From an uncultured Saprospiraceae bacterium (GTDB lineage Bacteria > Bacteroidota > Bacteroidia > Chitinophagales > Saprospiraceae), in the NCBI GenBank assembly GCA_937923485.1, contig CALDUE010000042.1, positions 1 through 32,719 on the forward strand: a stretch of 32,719 bases of DNA. Direction: 5' to 3'. The translations under genes and the position numbers were made by a program. Every line of letters starts with the position of its first letter. Positions within the stretch are counted from its first letter, which is position 1. Shown piece after piece: positions 14,583-22,618 of the stretch. The notes beneath the pieces were generated by a model that searched no databases, was not told the DNA's origin, and saw only the letters and a program-made list of their open reading frames with translations.

Positions 14583-15917
14583 ATGACCAAGCTCAGTGCA
14601 GAACATTACACATTTGAACTTTTATGTCTCGACGTTCCAGGTATAAACTCGGAGCAAGCCTTGGCTAGAGCTCTGTCCTTTGGTCCCATGTGGGAAGATG
14701 TAGATCCAACGATAAGAGCAACCAAGGGTAGCGTGCGTGTTGAGGAGGCTGGCGTTGGTGTTTGTCTAAGTATCTATTGTATCGACACCAGTTTTATGCT
14801 TACGGACTACCAAGAGTCGGCCTTTGTTATTTCGGCAGAAAGCAAAAACTTTGACAAGCTTGAAAAATATCGACTTCCCCTGCTCGAACACCTTCGTGGT
14901 AAACTAGAATTTAAGAACGTGCGTATCCTAGCTGATACTGTCAGCACAGAAGTCGCCAACTTGCTTTACCCGCAGATCAACAGGGTGGAGAGTCAGCTCA
15001 GGCGCTATTTGACTAAATTTTTTATACAACGTGTCGGACTCAACTGGTGGAAACTCACCTCGACTCGGCTCATGAACGAGAAGGTGAAAACTCGCCGCGA
15101 GCAGCTCACAGACAAGATGTCAAGCCTCGTTGAGTTAGACGTTAACCTTGTTGATTTCGATGATCTTGGGGAGTTAATCTACAAGCAGACCACGGGCTTC
15201 AACAACACGGAGGCAATTGTCAATAAACTGCTCGATGTAAAAACTATCGAGGACATGCTTGAGCTTCAAGGTGAGCTGCGCGGCAACTACACCAAGTACT
15301 TCAAGAAATTCTTCCAAGACAAGCACTTTAAGCACAAGTGGCAGGAACTCTATCGCATACGCAACAAAGTGGCCCACCATGGCACCTTTTACGCCAACGA
15401 GCTTGAACGCGGCAAACGACTTTGCGAGGACTTGCTGATGATTATTACAGAGGCCGAAAGTCAAATTGATAAGCTTGTATTCTCTGTGGAAGACAAACAG
15501 GCGATTCGTGAAGCTGTCAATGATCAAATTAAAGAGGAACAGGAAAGCGAGGGTAGCTATGAAGCTGAACAAACGAGCAGCGTAGCAGAAGACACCAATG
15601 GTCCGACAATTTATCGCGCTAGGGTCGCGGGTCCTAAAGTTGTTGGGCATATCGAACTACCTGTCGATAAGGCTCGTGAAAAGGCGATTGATGAAGAAAC
15701 TATGCTTGAGCTGCTGCAGGAAGAGAACGACAAGAGTTACAACGACTACGTTGGGCTCAAATGGTTTGTCACCAATAACCTTGCAGACAGGGGCTTCGCC
15801 GTTAACTCAAGCTATTCCCTGGCCAATGTGCTCATCGACCAAGGCAAAATTGAGATGTACGACGTGACCAATTCCCACGGTTATACTGTCAAAGCAGTAC
15901 GGCTACCAGCGGCATAA
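14583..15917 (+). CDS. HEPN (Swt1-like) domain protein, putative ribonuclease
   Basis: 444 aa, no signal peptide, so cytoplasmic. Three parts: an N-terminal domain of unknown type (1-125), a central helical HEPN-like domain (about 126-300), and after an acidic linker (about 312-340) a C-terminal winged-helix-like region (about 375-444). The HEPN domain has the Swt1-like pattern LLYPQINRVESQLRRYL, GLNWW, DFDDLGELIY and the R-x4-H signature R260-NKVA-H265, the RNase active-site motif of HEPN toxins and defence nucleases. No antitoxin or defence partner lies next to it. It stands alone between a 485-bp structured intergenic region and a strong terminator. RNase activity and a defence role are inferences from the domain. 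Confidence 0.7.
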   Translation: MTKLSAEHYTFELLCLDVPGINSEQALARALSFGPMWEDVDPTIRATKGSVRVEEAGVGVCLSIYCIDTSFMLTDYQESAFVISAESKNFDKLEKYRLPLLEHLRGKLEFKNVRILADTVSTEVANLLYPQINRVESQLRRYLTKFFIQRVGLNWWKLTSTRLMNEKVKTRREQLTDKMSSLVELDVNLVDFDDLGELIYKQTTGFNNTEAIVNKLLDVKTIEDMLELQGELRGNYTKYFKKFFQDKHFKHKWQELYRIRNKVAHHGTFYANELERGKRLCEDLLMIITEAESQIDKLVFSVEDKQAIREAVNDQIKEEQESEGSYEAEQTSSVAEDTNGPTIYRARVAGPKVVGHIELPVDKAREKAIDEETMLELLQEENDKSYNDYVGLKWFVTNNLADRGFAVNSSYSLANVLIDQGKIEMYDVTNSHGYTVKAVRLPAA

Positions 15918-15918
15918 A

Positions 15919-15952
15919 AAAAGCCCGAAAAGCGAATGCTTTTCGGGCTTTT
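15919..15952. terminator. Bidirectional rho-independent terminator
   Basis: Perfect 15-base inverted repeat: AAAAGCCCGAAAAGC (15919-15933), loop GAAT, GCTTTTCGGGCTTTT (15938-15952). A- and T-runs on the two sides let it work for both the HEPN gene (plus) and frr (minus), which converge here. Confidence 0.93.
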
Positions 15953-15972
15953 CTGCAAAAAGGTTCACGGAT

Positions 15973-16536
15973 CTACACCGTCATGATGTCCTTTTCTTTT
16001 GCGGCTATGCGATCTTCCACAGTCTTGGAATGCTTGTCCGTTAATTCTTGGACTTTTTTCTCTTTCCCTTTTGCTTGATCTTCAGGGAATCCAGCTTTTA
16101 CTTCCCTTGAGATGACATTATTGGCATCGCGGCGAGCATTACGAATGCTCACTTTAGCATCCTCTCCAAGCGCTTTTGCTTGCTTGGCGAGTTCTTTTCT
16201 TCTCTCTCCCGTTAAAGGTGGGATATTAATGCGAACAGTCTCGCCATCACTTTGTGGGGTAAGGCCAATGTTTGATTCGAAAATAGCCTTTTCAATCGCT
16301 GGGACAAGCGTCTTTTCCCAAGGCTGAATGAGCACACTTCGCGAGTCGCCAGTGCTAATGTTAGCTACCTGAGACATCATCGTAGGTGAACCATAGTAGT
16401 CTACCATAATGCCTGAAACCAAAGAAGGAGAAGCTTTGCCCGTGCGAAGTCGTTGCAGTTCCTTTTCTAGGTGCTCAATCGCCTGATCCATTTGGCTACT
16501 TGCCTTATTGATTGCTGCTTGAATGTCGTCTTGCAT
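15973..16536 (-). CDS. frr: Ribosome recycling factor
   Basis: 187 aa (E. coli RRF is 185). With EF-G it splits the post-termination ribosome into subunits. The sequence has the family motifs: LQRLRTGKASPSLVSGIMVDYYGSPTMMSQ in pieces from about residue 26, the PWEKTLVPAIEKAI segment, SDGETVRINIPPLTGERRKEL, and the long helical arm with AKVSIRNARRDANN. Usually next to pyrH or tsf; here it has no such neighbour. A TATATTG sits about 35 bases before the ATG, resembling a -7 element. Confidence 0.95.
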   Translation of the reverse strand: MQDDIQAAINKASSQMDQAIEHLEKELQRLRTGKASPSLVSGIMVDYYGSPTMMSQVANISTGDSRSVLIQPWEKTLVPAIEKAIFESNIGLTPQSDGETVRINIPPLTGERRKELAKQAKALGEDAKVSIRNARRDANNVISREVKAGFPEDQAKGKEKKVQELTDKHSKTVEDRIAAKEKDIMTV

Positions 16537-16592
16537 CGTTGTTTAGTGAGGTGGTGTCGGATGTGCAATATAGAGATAGCCTACAATCTCAC

Positions 16593-16611
16593 CTCATTCT
16601 TGTTGAATGAG
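16593..16611. other. Small inverted repeat between frr and the NYN-like gene
   Basis: CTCATTC (16593-16599), loop TTGTT, GAATGAG (16605-16611). A perfect 7-bp stem without a T-run on either side, so it is not a classical terminator. Confidence 0.35.
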
Positions 16612-16659
16612 CAAAGAGATCGCATACGCTCATCTACCTAAATAACAAGTTGAAGCTGG

Positions 16660-17688
16660 CTAAAAGTTGTACTGGATCACATTGTCCTCAACCTTGATCT
16701 CTCCCGTACGTGCCATGTGCTCGATCATTTCTTGCACATATTCCATCGCCGTTGCATCATCACTGTGAAGCAGGATATAAGAACGAAGCATGGAAACATC
16801 AGCGGGACGATTTCCCGAACGGATGAGTCTGCGTACGACGCCGTCAGCTAGGCTTGCAACATTGACATCTTTCTGCTCTACAGCGGCAGGTTGATTTTTT
16901 TGAAGACGTGGGCGAAGGTTGAAGGTTCCTTCTTTTTTTGCAGAAATTTCACCGTTCGCATCCTCCTTAAATCTTGAGAAGTCATCAAAGCCTTTAGGGG
17001 TATGGGGCAAAGCTTCTTCATCCAAATCCTCTTCTTCGAGGTCTTCATCTAGCTCTCCAGAGAGCAAAACGGTACGAGCCACAGGGCGGCTGGCCGCAGT
17101 TGCTGCCAGATTACTCACAGGGGCTGGAACACTGCCTTCGTCTTCAGTGACGGTAGCACCTTGTTTAACGCGCACACAGTTTCTTTCACCATTGCAGATA
17201 TGCTCTACGAGGTGGTCAAGTCGCTCGTCATTGCTAAGTATGGCGAACTCCACCCCAAGATCAACCTTCTCATGGAGGGTGCCAATAGTGAAGGCCATTA
17301 AGGTATTTGTCATCTCCCGATCAGAGACCCCAATATCTACCCACTCAAGGTCACGGCCCATTTCTTGGACTTGCTTTACGAGCCATACAGGCATTTGCTC
17401 GACTGAATTTCCGATAAAGACATAGAGCTTGTCGGTAACTTTCTCAAGCTTCTTGAAGCGTATGTTTAACAGGTCTTCGTAATGTACAAAGACAAACCTT
17501 CTGACGTACTTCATGTTCGAGCTGGGTAGTGTTTCGGCCTCGTTTTGATAGTCCAAACCTTTAGGGGATTTTCCCTCTGGTCTAGGTTCTACCTGCACCT
17601 TGGCAGTTGGCTTCTGGTACTTTTTGCGCTTGGCAGATTTTATTAGAGGCTGCGAAGCTAATTGGTCGAACTTTTTTTGCCCTTTCAA
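16660..17688 (-). CDS. PIN/NYN-like domain protein of unknown function
   Basis: 342 aa from a TTG start; a shorter version from the ATG at 17514 (residue 59) is possible, since residues 1-58 are a Lys-rich tail. The core (about 61-175) has the layout of NYN/PIN-fold nucleases: an opening strand FVFVHYEDLLN (65-75), IGNSVEQMP, and KVDLGVEFAILSNDERLDHL (141-160). Some expected metal-binding acids are replaced, for example His69 where NYN proteins have Asp. A Cys-rich turn (ICNGERNCVRV) follows. After an acidic linker a C-terminal helical domain (about 275-342) resembles a winged helix. It may bind RNA; whether it cuts is doubtful. The gene lies between frr and the zinc peptidase gene on the same strand. 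Confidence 0.6.
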   Translation of the reverse strand: MKGQKKFDQLASQPLIKSAKRKKYQKPTAKVQVEPRPEGKSPKGLDYQNEAETLPSSNMKYVRRFVFVHYEDLLNIRFKKLEKVTDKLYVFIGNSVEQMPVWLVKQVQEMGRDLEWVDIGVSDREMTNTLMAFTIGTLHEKVDLGVEFAILSNDERLDHLVEHICNGERNCVRVKQGATVTEDEGSVPAPVSNLAATAASRPVARTVLLSGELDEDLEEEDLDEEALPHTPKGFDDFSRFKEDANGEISAKKEGTFNLRPRLQKNQPAAVEQKDVNVASLADGVVRRLIRSGNRPADVSMLRSYILLHSDDATAMEYVQEMIEHMARTGEIKVEDNVIQYNF

Positions 17689-17818
17689 AATGAAAATATT
17701 GAGTCGCGAAAGCTGCTTTTGCAGCTAATTCCCCTGATAGAGGTAGCAGGAATAAGGAGAGAGCACCTAAAAGGTTTTTCTCACCCTATCCAAGATCCGA
17801 ACTCAAAATACTAAACAA

Positions 17819-18517
17819 TTAGTTGTTGCGGCTACCTAATAACCTGAAGATCAGGAAGAGTAGCTGTGTTAGCGCTGCAATTGCTGCTACTACGTAGGTC
17901 ATTGCTGCCCACCAGAGAGTGCTTTTTGCACGTTCATGCTCCACGTTTACGGTTGTGCCCGAACTTTCCAACCAAGCTAGAGCTCGATTACTTGCATCAA
18001 ATTCCACCGGAAGCGTTACAAGTGCAAATGCAGCTGTGACACCATACAGTCCAATCGCAATCGTGAGTACCAAGCTGTTGCCCATCGAACCCGCAAGTGC
18101 GAAGGCAAACATGAAGAAGTACTGTTGCATCTTAGCTGAAATGTTGACTACAGGTACAAGCTTCGAGCGTAGTTGAAGCATGCTATACGACTCAGCGTGT
18201 TGAACAGCATGGCCACATTCATGAGCAGCCACTGCGGCTGCCGAGACTGACCTGCCATTGTAGACATCTGGACTTAGAGACACGGTCTTTGTACTCGGGT
18301 TGTAGTGATCCGTCAACGTCCCTTGTCCCTGCACTATTTTAACATTCGAAATCCCGTAGTGCTCTAGCATCGCCTTTGCGACTGCTGCTCCATTCAAACC
18401 ACTTGCAATGGGAACTTGGGCATTCTTAGCAAATACGGTTCTGAGTTTTCTGCTCATTAGCCAACCGATACCAGCAAACACAATGCTGATAAACATCAAA
18501 CCATAGTAAAAAGTCAT
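17819..18517 (-). CDS. Membrane zinc metallopeptidase, YugP family
   Basis: 232 aa from the ATG at 18517, whose product starts straight into a membrane helix (MTFYYGLMFISIVFAG). A GTG at 18553 would add 12 polar residues and is less likely. The zinc motif HECGH is at 99-103 (AAHECGHAVQHAESY). The family segment LPVEFDASNRA (about 169-179) may give a further ligand. Three more hydrophobic segments follow, the last near the C-terminus (VAAIAALTQLLFLIFRLL). Substrates of this membrane peptidase family (PF04298) are not established. The gene sits 86 bp after serS on the same strand. Confidence 0.88.
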   Translation of the reverse strand: MTFYYGLMFISIVFAGIGWLMSRKLRTVFAKNAQVPIASGLNGAAVAKAMLEHYGISNVKIVQGQGTLTDHYNPSTKTVSLSPDVYNGRSVSAAAVAAHECGHAVQHAESYSMLQLRSKLVPVVNISAKMQQYFFMFAFALAGSMGNSLVLTIAIGLYGVTAAFALVTLPVEFDASNRALAWLESSGTTVNVEHERAKSTLWWAAMTYVVAAIAALTQLLFLIFRLLGSRNN

Positions 18518-18603
18518 TCTTTTCTGTTTTAAGTCAAGGTCTTGAATTAACACTTCATTTAGCTCATTGTCAGTGCTTTGGCAGCAATGAGTGTATCGTG
18601 TTT

Positions 18604-19872
18604 CTACTTAATTACCGCAAAACCTGTATAAGGTTGCAGAACCTCTGGAATTGCAATCCCATTTAGCCCCTGATTATTCTCTAAAATGGATGCAACGATA
18701 CGCGCCAGCGCCAGCGCACTACCATTGAGGGTGTGGGCAAGTCGCTTCTCTTTACCTTTTTTAATTCGGAGGTTTAGGCGATTAGCTTGGAACGTTTCGA
18801 AGTTACTCACAGAGCTTACCTCGAGCCACAATTTTTGCGCTGCGCTCCAGACTTCAAAGTCATAAGTGATTGTTGAGGTAAAGGTTTGATCGCCACCGCA
18901 CAGCTTTAGGATACGATAGGGGAGGTCCAATGCTTCTAAAAGACCTGAAACATGGCCTAGCATATCTTGAAGCGCAGCATAACTGTCTTCTGGTCGCTCT
19001 ATGCGTACGATTTCGACCTTATCAAACTGGTGCACCCGGTTCAATCCGCGTACCTCTTTACCGTAGCTGCCTGCTTCGCGACGAAAACATGGCGTATACC
19101 CGCACATTTTGACGGGTAGCTCGCTCTCATCTACAATATCTCCTCGGTAAATATTGGTAATCGGGACTTCTGCTGTAGGAATGAGATAGAGGTCATCAGC
19201 CGTCGCGTGATACATCTGACCTTCCTTGTCTGGCAAAGCTCCCGTTCCTCTTGCAGAATCTGCATTGACGAGGTGTGGAGGCAGAAATTCTTCGTAACCC
19301 TCTGCTGTCGCGCGATCTAAGAAATAAGCAATCAACGCACGCTGAAGTTTTGCTCCTTTTCCACGGTAGACTGGAAATCCTGATCCGGTAAGTTTTACGC
19401 CCAGTTCAAGGTCGAAAAGCTGGTATTTTTTGCCGAGTTCCCAGTGCGGTTTTGCGCCTTCCGGCAAAACAGGCAACGCCTTTGGTGCTTCCTGATACAC
19501 TTCATTGTCTGCGGCATCACGACCAGCGGGTACGCTCTCGTGTGGAATGTTCGGAATCCGAAGGAGGGTATTCTCTAACTCGAGTCGTGTTTGCGCATGC
19601 GCCTCTTGTAGCGGAGTAAGTTTTGCCTTGAGCTCACCTACTTGAGTCTTTAGTTGGTCTGCACCCTCGCGATCACCCGACTTCATTTTGTCGCCAATCT
19701 GACGACTTAGCGCATTTGCTTCAGATTGGATCGCATCCATTTCCTGCTGTTCAGCCTTACGCTTGTCATCTAAGACAATTGCGAGGTCAACGTCAGTCAT
19801 TCCTACGTTTCGCTTGGCTAAACCTGCTTCAACACCTGCACGGTCATTTCGCAGTCGACTCATTTCTAACAT
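18604..19872 (-). CDS. serS: Seryl-tRNA synthetase
   Basis: 422 aa, normal length. Charges tRNA-Ser (and tRNA-Sec where present) with serine. The N-terminal antiparallel coiled-coil arm that grips the tRNA spans about residues 27-105. The class II core follows, with GSGFPVYRGKGAKLQRAL (163-180), TAEVPITN (233-240), motif 2 CFRREAGSYGKEVRGLNRVH (262-281) and motif 3 LNGSALALARIVASILENNQ (382-401). The start MLEMSRLRND fits the usual start of the family. On its strand, TATCTTCG about 23 bases upstream resembles a -7 promoter element. Confidence 0.96.
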   Translation of the reverse strand: MLEMSRLRNDRAGVEAGLAKRNVGMTDVDLAIVLDDKRKAEQQEMDAIQSEANALSRQIGDKMKSGDREGADQLKTQVGELKAKLTPLQEAHAQTRLELENTLLRIPNIPHESVPAGRDAADNEVYQEAPKALPVLPEGAKPHWELGKKYQLFDLELGVKLTGSGFPVYRGKGAKLQRALIAYFLDRATAEGYEEFLPPHLVNADSARGTGALPDKEGQMYHATADDLYLIPTAEVPITNIYRGDIVDESELPVKMCGYTPCFRREAGSYGKEVRGLNRVHQFDKVEIVRIERPEDSYAALQDMLGHVSGLLEALDLPYRILKLCGGDQTFTSTITYDFEVWSAAQKLWLEVSSVSNFETFQANRLNLRIKKGKEKRLAHTLNGSALALARIVASILENNQGLNGIAIPEVLQPYTGFAVIK

Positions 19873-20162
19873 CAGATCTCAATTTTTTAGAGCCGCGAAG
19901 ATAGACGTATAGCGATTCGAAGTAACCCAATTGACACTTCTGACGTTGTATTTGTAAGAAACGTTTAGTTTCGCAGCGCAAATGCTCCAATCGATTCGGA
20001 AAAGGAGCAGCGACCACTACAGGGATCGCGCATACCCAGACCACTATTTTCTACTTTTTCTTGAACCTTTGGGTTCCTTTTACTGAGAAACAGATTGTAG
20101 TAACTCAATAATGTGTTCCCCTTCAATTTCTATCTCGCACTTACCAGTGCATATTTTATTCA

Positions 20163-20176
20163 GCTTACGCTAAAAC
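20163..20176 (-). repeat. Interspersed motif GTTTTNGCGNAAGC, copy 8
   Basis: GTTTTAGCGTAAGC on the minus strand, upstream of rho, forming a divergent inverted pair with copy 9 only 25 bases away. Confidence 0.8.
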
Positions 20177-20201
20177 CCTACCTAAGAAGTAGGTGAATTT
20201 T

Positions 20202-20215
20202 GTTTTTGCGAAAGC
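20202..20215 (+). repeat. Interspersed motif GTTTTNGCGNAAGC, copy 9
   Basis: GTTTTTGCGAAAGC, 22 bases before the rho ATG. Confidence 0.8.
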
Positions 20216-20237
20216 GAATGTCCAGTCAAGTACGTAC

Positions 20238-22094
20238 ATGTCAGACGTTAAGGAACTTAAATCCATGTTGGTCCCTCAGCTCCGCCAGAAGGCCGCTGCA
20301 ATGGGTATCAAAGGAGTAGCCAAGCTCAATAAGCAGGCACTTATCGACAATATTCTGGGAGGAGAAAACTCTTCTTCAAGTAGCAAGTCTTCTCCAGTGG
20401 AAGAATCCGCTGCAAGGCCTTCGCGGACCAGAGAAACTTCTCGCCCCAAGAGTAAGAGCAATACTGCTGAGGCGACCGTGACCATCGATGCGCCAAGTGA
20501 GTCAGGTGGAGACGAAGAAGAAGTTCGCGAAAACCGAGGACGTCGCAACGATCGCCGAGATCGCAACGACCGTGGCCGCAATCGCCGCGATCGATCCACC
20601 GATACTGATGACGACGAAAAGTCAGAAGATTCAGACAGCGACGACAAAGAAAGAAGCAACCGTCGCAATCGTAACCGTGATCGCAATGATCGTGGACGTA
20701 ACCGTAAGCGCGGTGACCGAAATGATCGCCGTGATTCATCAGATCGAAACGATGATTCTGATAGAAATGAAGACGACGAGAGCGGCGATACAAACGAAGG
20801 CGGCAACCGCCGTGACCGTGGTCGAAACAACAACCGCAATGATCGTGGTCGCAATCGCAACGATCGCAACAACAATAACAAAGACGACGATTCTGATGAT
20901 CGTCGTGGACGCAATCGTGGACGCAACCGCGATAACCAGCAAGAGAAACGTATCGATCTTTTCGACGTTGAGCTAGACGGTGGTATCGACGGTCAAGGTG
21001 TGCTTGAAGTTATGCCCGATGGCTATGGATTCTTGCGCTCAGGAGAGTACAACTACCTCGCATCACCAGATGATGTACTTGTAGACAAAGCTCAAATTAA
21101 GCGGGCAGGTATTCGCTCAGGTGATACCATTCAGGGCAAGGTGCGACCTCCAAAAGAAGGTGAGAAGTACTACGCGCTGACCGAGATTCACTATATCAAC
21201 GGCCAACTGCCGCGCGACATTCGCAACCGCGTTCCTTTTGACTACCTGACGCCACTTTTCCCTGATGAAAAGTTTAAGCTCACAGGTGCTCCCCAGGGTA
21301 AAGATTACGGCATGCGCATGGTCGATCTGTTCTCTCCAATCGGAAAAGGACAGCGTGGACTTATCGTTGCCCAGCCTAAGACTGGTAAGACGTTCTTACT
21401 CAAGGATGTAGCCAACGCAATAGCTAGAAATCACCCGGAGACCTATCTCATGGTTCTTCTCGTGGACGAACGCCCAGAGGAGGTGACAGACATGAAGCGC
21501 TCTGTCAATGCAGAAGTAATCAGTTCAACTTTCGACGAGCCTGCTGCAAACCACGTTCACGTGGCTCAAATGGTACTCGAAAAAGCCAAGCGACTTGTTG
21601 AAAGCAAGCATGACGTTGTAATCCTACTGGATTCAATTACGAGGCTCGCTCGCGCCTACAACACCGTTCAACCTGCTTCTGGTAAGGTGCTTTCTGGTGG
21701 TGTAGAAGCGAATGCCCTGCAAAAGCCGAAAAAGTTCTTTGGTGCTGCTCGAAATATAGAAGGCGGTGGGTCTCTCACTATCTTGGCCACAGCACTTGTT
21801 GATACAGGTTCGAAGATGGACCTCGTAATCTTTGAGGAATTCAAAGGAACGGGTAACATGGAGCTTCAGCTCGATCGTTCGTTGGCAAACAAGCGCATGT
21901 ATCCTGCAATCGATCTTCCACGATCAAGTACTCGTCGCGAGGATCTTCTTCTAGATGCTGCCACAGTAAACCGCGTATCTGTGCTCCGAGCTCACTTGGC
22001 AGATATGAAACCAGATGAGGCCATGGACTTCTTGCGCAAGCAAATGATCGGAACTGTCGACAACGAAGAGTTCTTGGTGTCTATGAATCGCTAG
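20238..22094 (+). CDS. rho: Transcription termination factor Rho with a large disordered insertion
   Basis: 618 aa from the ATG at 20238 ([15 protein letters not shown]). An in-frame GTG at 20193 would add 15 residues not seen in the family. Hexameric RNA helicase that ends transcription. Order: SAP-like Rho_N domain (1-40); Asp/Arg/Asn-rich low-complexity insertion (about 43-238, rich in RNDR, RGRN and DD runs); RNA-binding cold-shock-like domain (about 240-320, [14 protein letters not shown]); ATPase domain with Walker A PKTGKT (380-385), Walker [17 protein letters not shown] (460-475), Q-loop region around [10 protein letters not shown], and R-loop [14 protein letters not shown]. coli Rho is 419 aa, so nearly all the extra length is the insertion. 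In Bacteroides thetaiotaomicron a comparable disordered region drives phase separation; applying that here is inference. Confidence 0.96.
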   Translation: MSDVKELKSMLVPQLRQKAAAMGIKGVAKLNKQALIDNILGGENSSSSSKSSPVEESAARPSRTRETSRPKSKSNTAEATVTIDAPSESGGDEEEVRENRGRRNDRRDRNDRGRNRRDRSTDTDDDEKSEDSDSDDKERSNRRNRNRDRNDRGRNRKRGDRNDRRDSSDRNDDSDRNEDDESGDTNEGGNRRDRGRNNNRNDRGRNRNDRNNNNKDDDSDDRRGRNRGRNRDNQQEKRIDLFDVELDGGIDGQGVLEVMPDGYGFLRSGEYNYLASPDDVLVDKAQIKRAGIRSGDTIQGKVRPPKEGEKYYALTEIHYINGQLPRDIRNRVPFDYLTPLFPDEKFKLTGAPQGKDYGMRMVDLFSPIGKGQRGLIVAQPKTGKTFLLKDVANAIARNHPETYLMVLLVDERPEEVTDMKRSVNAEVISSTFDEPAANHVHVAQMVLEKAKRLVESKHDVVILLDSITRLARAYNTVQPASGKVLSGGVEANALQKPKKFFGAARNIEGGGSLTILATALVDTGSKMDLVIFEEFKGTGNMELQLDRSLANKRMYPAIDLPRSSTRREDLLLDAATVNRVSVLRAHLADMKPDEAMDFLRKQMIGTVDNEEFLVSMNR

Positions 22095-22106
22095 CCGCAG
22101 GCTAGC

Positions 22107-22166
22107 AGTCCTGCCGATTTACAGATCGGCAGGACTGGCAGGACTGGCAAGACGATCGGCAGGACT
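22107..22166 (+). repeat. Alternative hairpins and 9-bp repeats downstream of rho
   Basis: AGTCCTGCCGAT (22107-22118) is a perfect reverse complement of ATCGGCAGGACT, which occurs twice, at 22125-22136 and 22155-22166. The left arm can pair with either copy, giving two exclusive 12-bp stems. GGCAGGACT itself occurs at 22128, 22137 and 22158. A third small hairpin, CTAGCC-gca-GGCTAG (22091-22105), overlaps the rho stop codon. Confidence 0.88.
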
Positions 22167-22174
22167 GGCGAGAG

Positions 22175-22210
22175 AGTCTTTTCAAGACTATCATTTTTTC
22201 TTTCTTTTTT
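22175..22210 (+). terminator. Rho-independent terminator after rho
   Basis: AGTCTT (22175-22180), loop TTC, AAGACT (22184-22189), then ATCA and a T-rich run (TTTTTTCTTTCTTTTTT, from 22194). Short stem but strong T-tract. Confidence 0.7.
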
Positions 22211-22223
22211 ACCAGAATTCTCC

Positions 22224-22231
22224 TACATTTG
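22224..22231 (+). promoter_or_regulatory. TAnnTTTG element ahead of rpmH
   Basis: Exact TACATTTG, 30 bases before the rpmH ATG, which would give a leader of about 25 bases. No TTG is seen at -33. Confidence 0.45.
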
Positions 22232-22261
22232 CGCTCCCTTTCGAGGGGAAAATTTAATATC

Positions 22262-22423
22262 ATGAAGCGTACTTACCAACCGTCACGTCGCCGTAGAGCT
22301 AACAAGCATGGCTTCCGTGCACGTATGAAGTCTAAAAATGGCCGCCGCGTCATCAATGCACGTCGTGCGAAAGGACGCCATAGCCTTACTGTTTCAAGCG
22401 AAACGCGTAAAGCAAAGTACTAG
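22262..22423 (+). CDS. rpmH: 50S ribosomal protein L34
   Basis: 53 aa, very basic, starting [19 protein letters not shown] and containing [20 protein letters not shown], the L34 signature. A longer frame from 22229 would add 11 residues absent from the family, so the ATG at 22262 is chosen. Not next to rnpA or dnaA here. A strong terminator follows 41 bases after the stop. Confidence 0.96.
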   Translation: MKRTYQPSRRRRANKHGFRARMKSKNGRRVINARRAKGRHSLTVSSETRKAKY

Positions 22424-22464
22424 TCTAGTACACTCGATAACCCGCACTTTAGCAGGTTTCAAGA

Positions 22465-22497
22465 AACGCCAGTTGCGCTATGCAGCTGGCGTTTTCT
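22465..22497 (+). terminator. Rho-independent terminator after rpmH
   Basis: AACGCCAGTTGC (22465-22476), loop GCTAT, GCAGCTGGCGTT (22482-22493): 12 pairs with one wobble, followed by a short TTC. Confidence 0.8.
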
Positions 22498-22618
22498 GCG
22501 TTAACGCCTGGTCATCTAGATAATTTACCTTGCAGAGGCAGCGATTTATAGGTGATAAACGTCTTTTAAATAAGGGCTACTTAGCTATCTTACACATCTG
22601 CCCTCCAATTTCTGTAAT

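Larger units (their letters stand above)
19873..20237. other. Divergent intergenic region between serS and rho
   Basis: 365 bp without a gene. It holds the likely serS promoter (minus strand) and, near rho, two copies of the interspersed 14-bp motif in opposite orientation (20163-20176 and 20202-20215). Between them CCTAC (20177-20181) and GTAGG (20189-20193) form a small hairpin. The rest shows nothing I can name. Confidence 0.6.

Noticed and set aside
15174..15650. 158-codon minus-strand frame inside the HEPN gene
   Set aside because: Antisense shadow; the plus-strand frame has a HEPN signature and a matching terminator.
14583..15917. HEPN gene as half of a HEPN/MNT toxin-antitoxin pair
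   Set aside because: No nucleotidyltransferase or other small partner gene lies on either side; the neighbours are an aminotransferase-like gene and frr.
16919..17425. 168-codon plus-strand frame inside the NYN-like gene
   Set aside because: Ser-rich shadow of the acidic and Lys-rich coding strand; the minus-strand gene has domain support.
17711..17726. AGCTGC-tttt-GCAGCT hairpin upstream of the NYN-like gene as a terminator
   Set aside because: Short stem with no real T-run on the minus strand, so it is not convincing.
20276..20976. Long open frames on both strands overlapping the start of rho
   Set aside because: They are produced by the low-complexity Arg/Asp/Asn codons of the rho insertion; products are monotonous (Arg/Ser-rich or Ile/Ala/Thr-rich) without domains.
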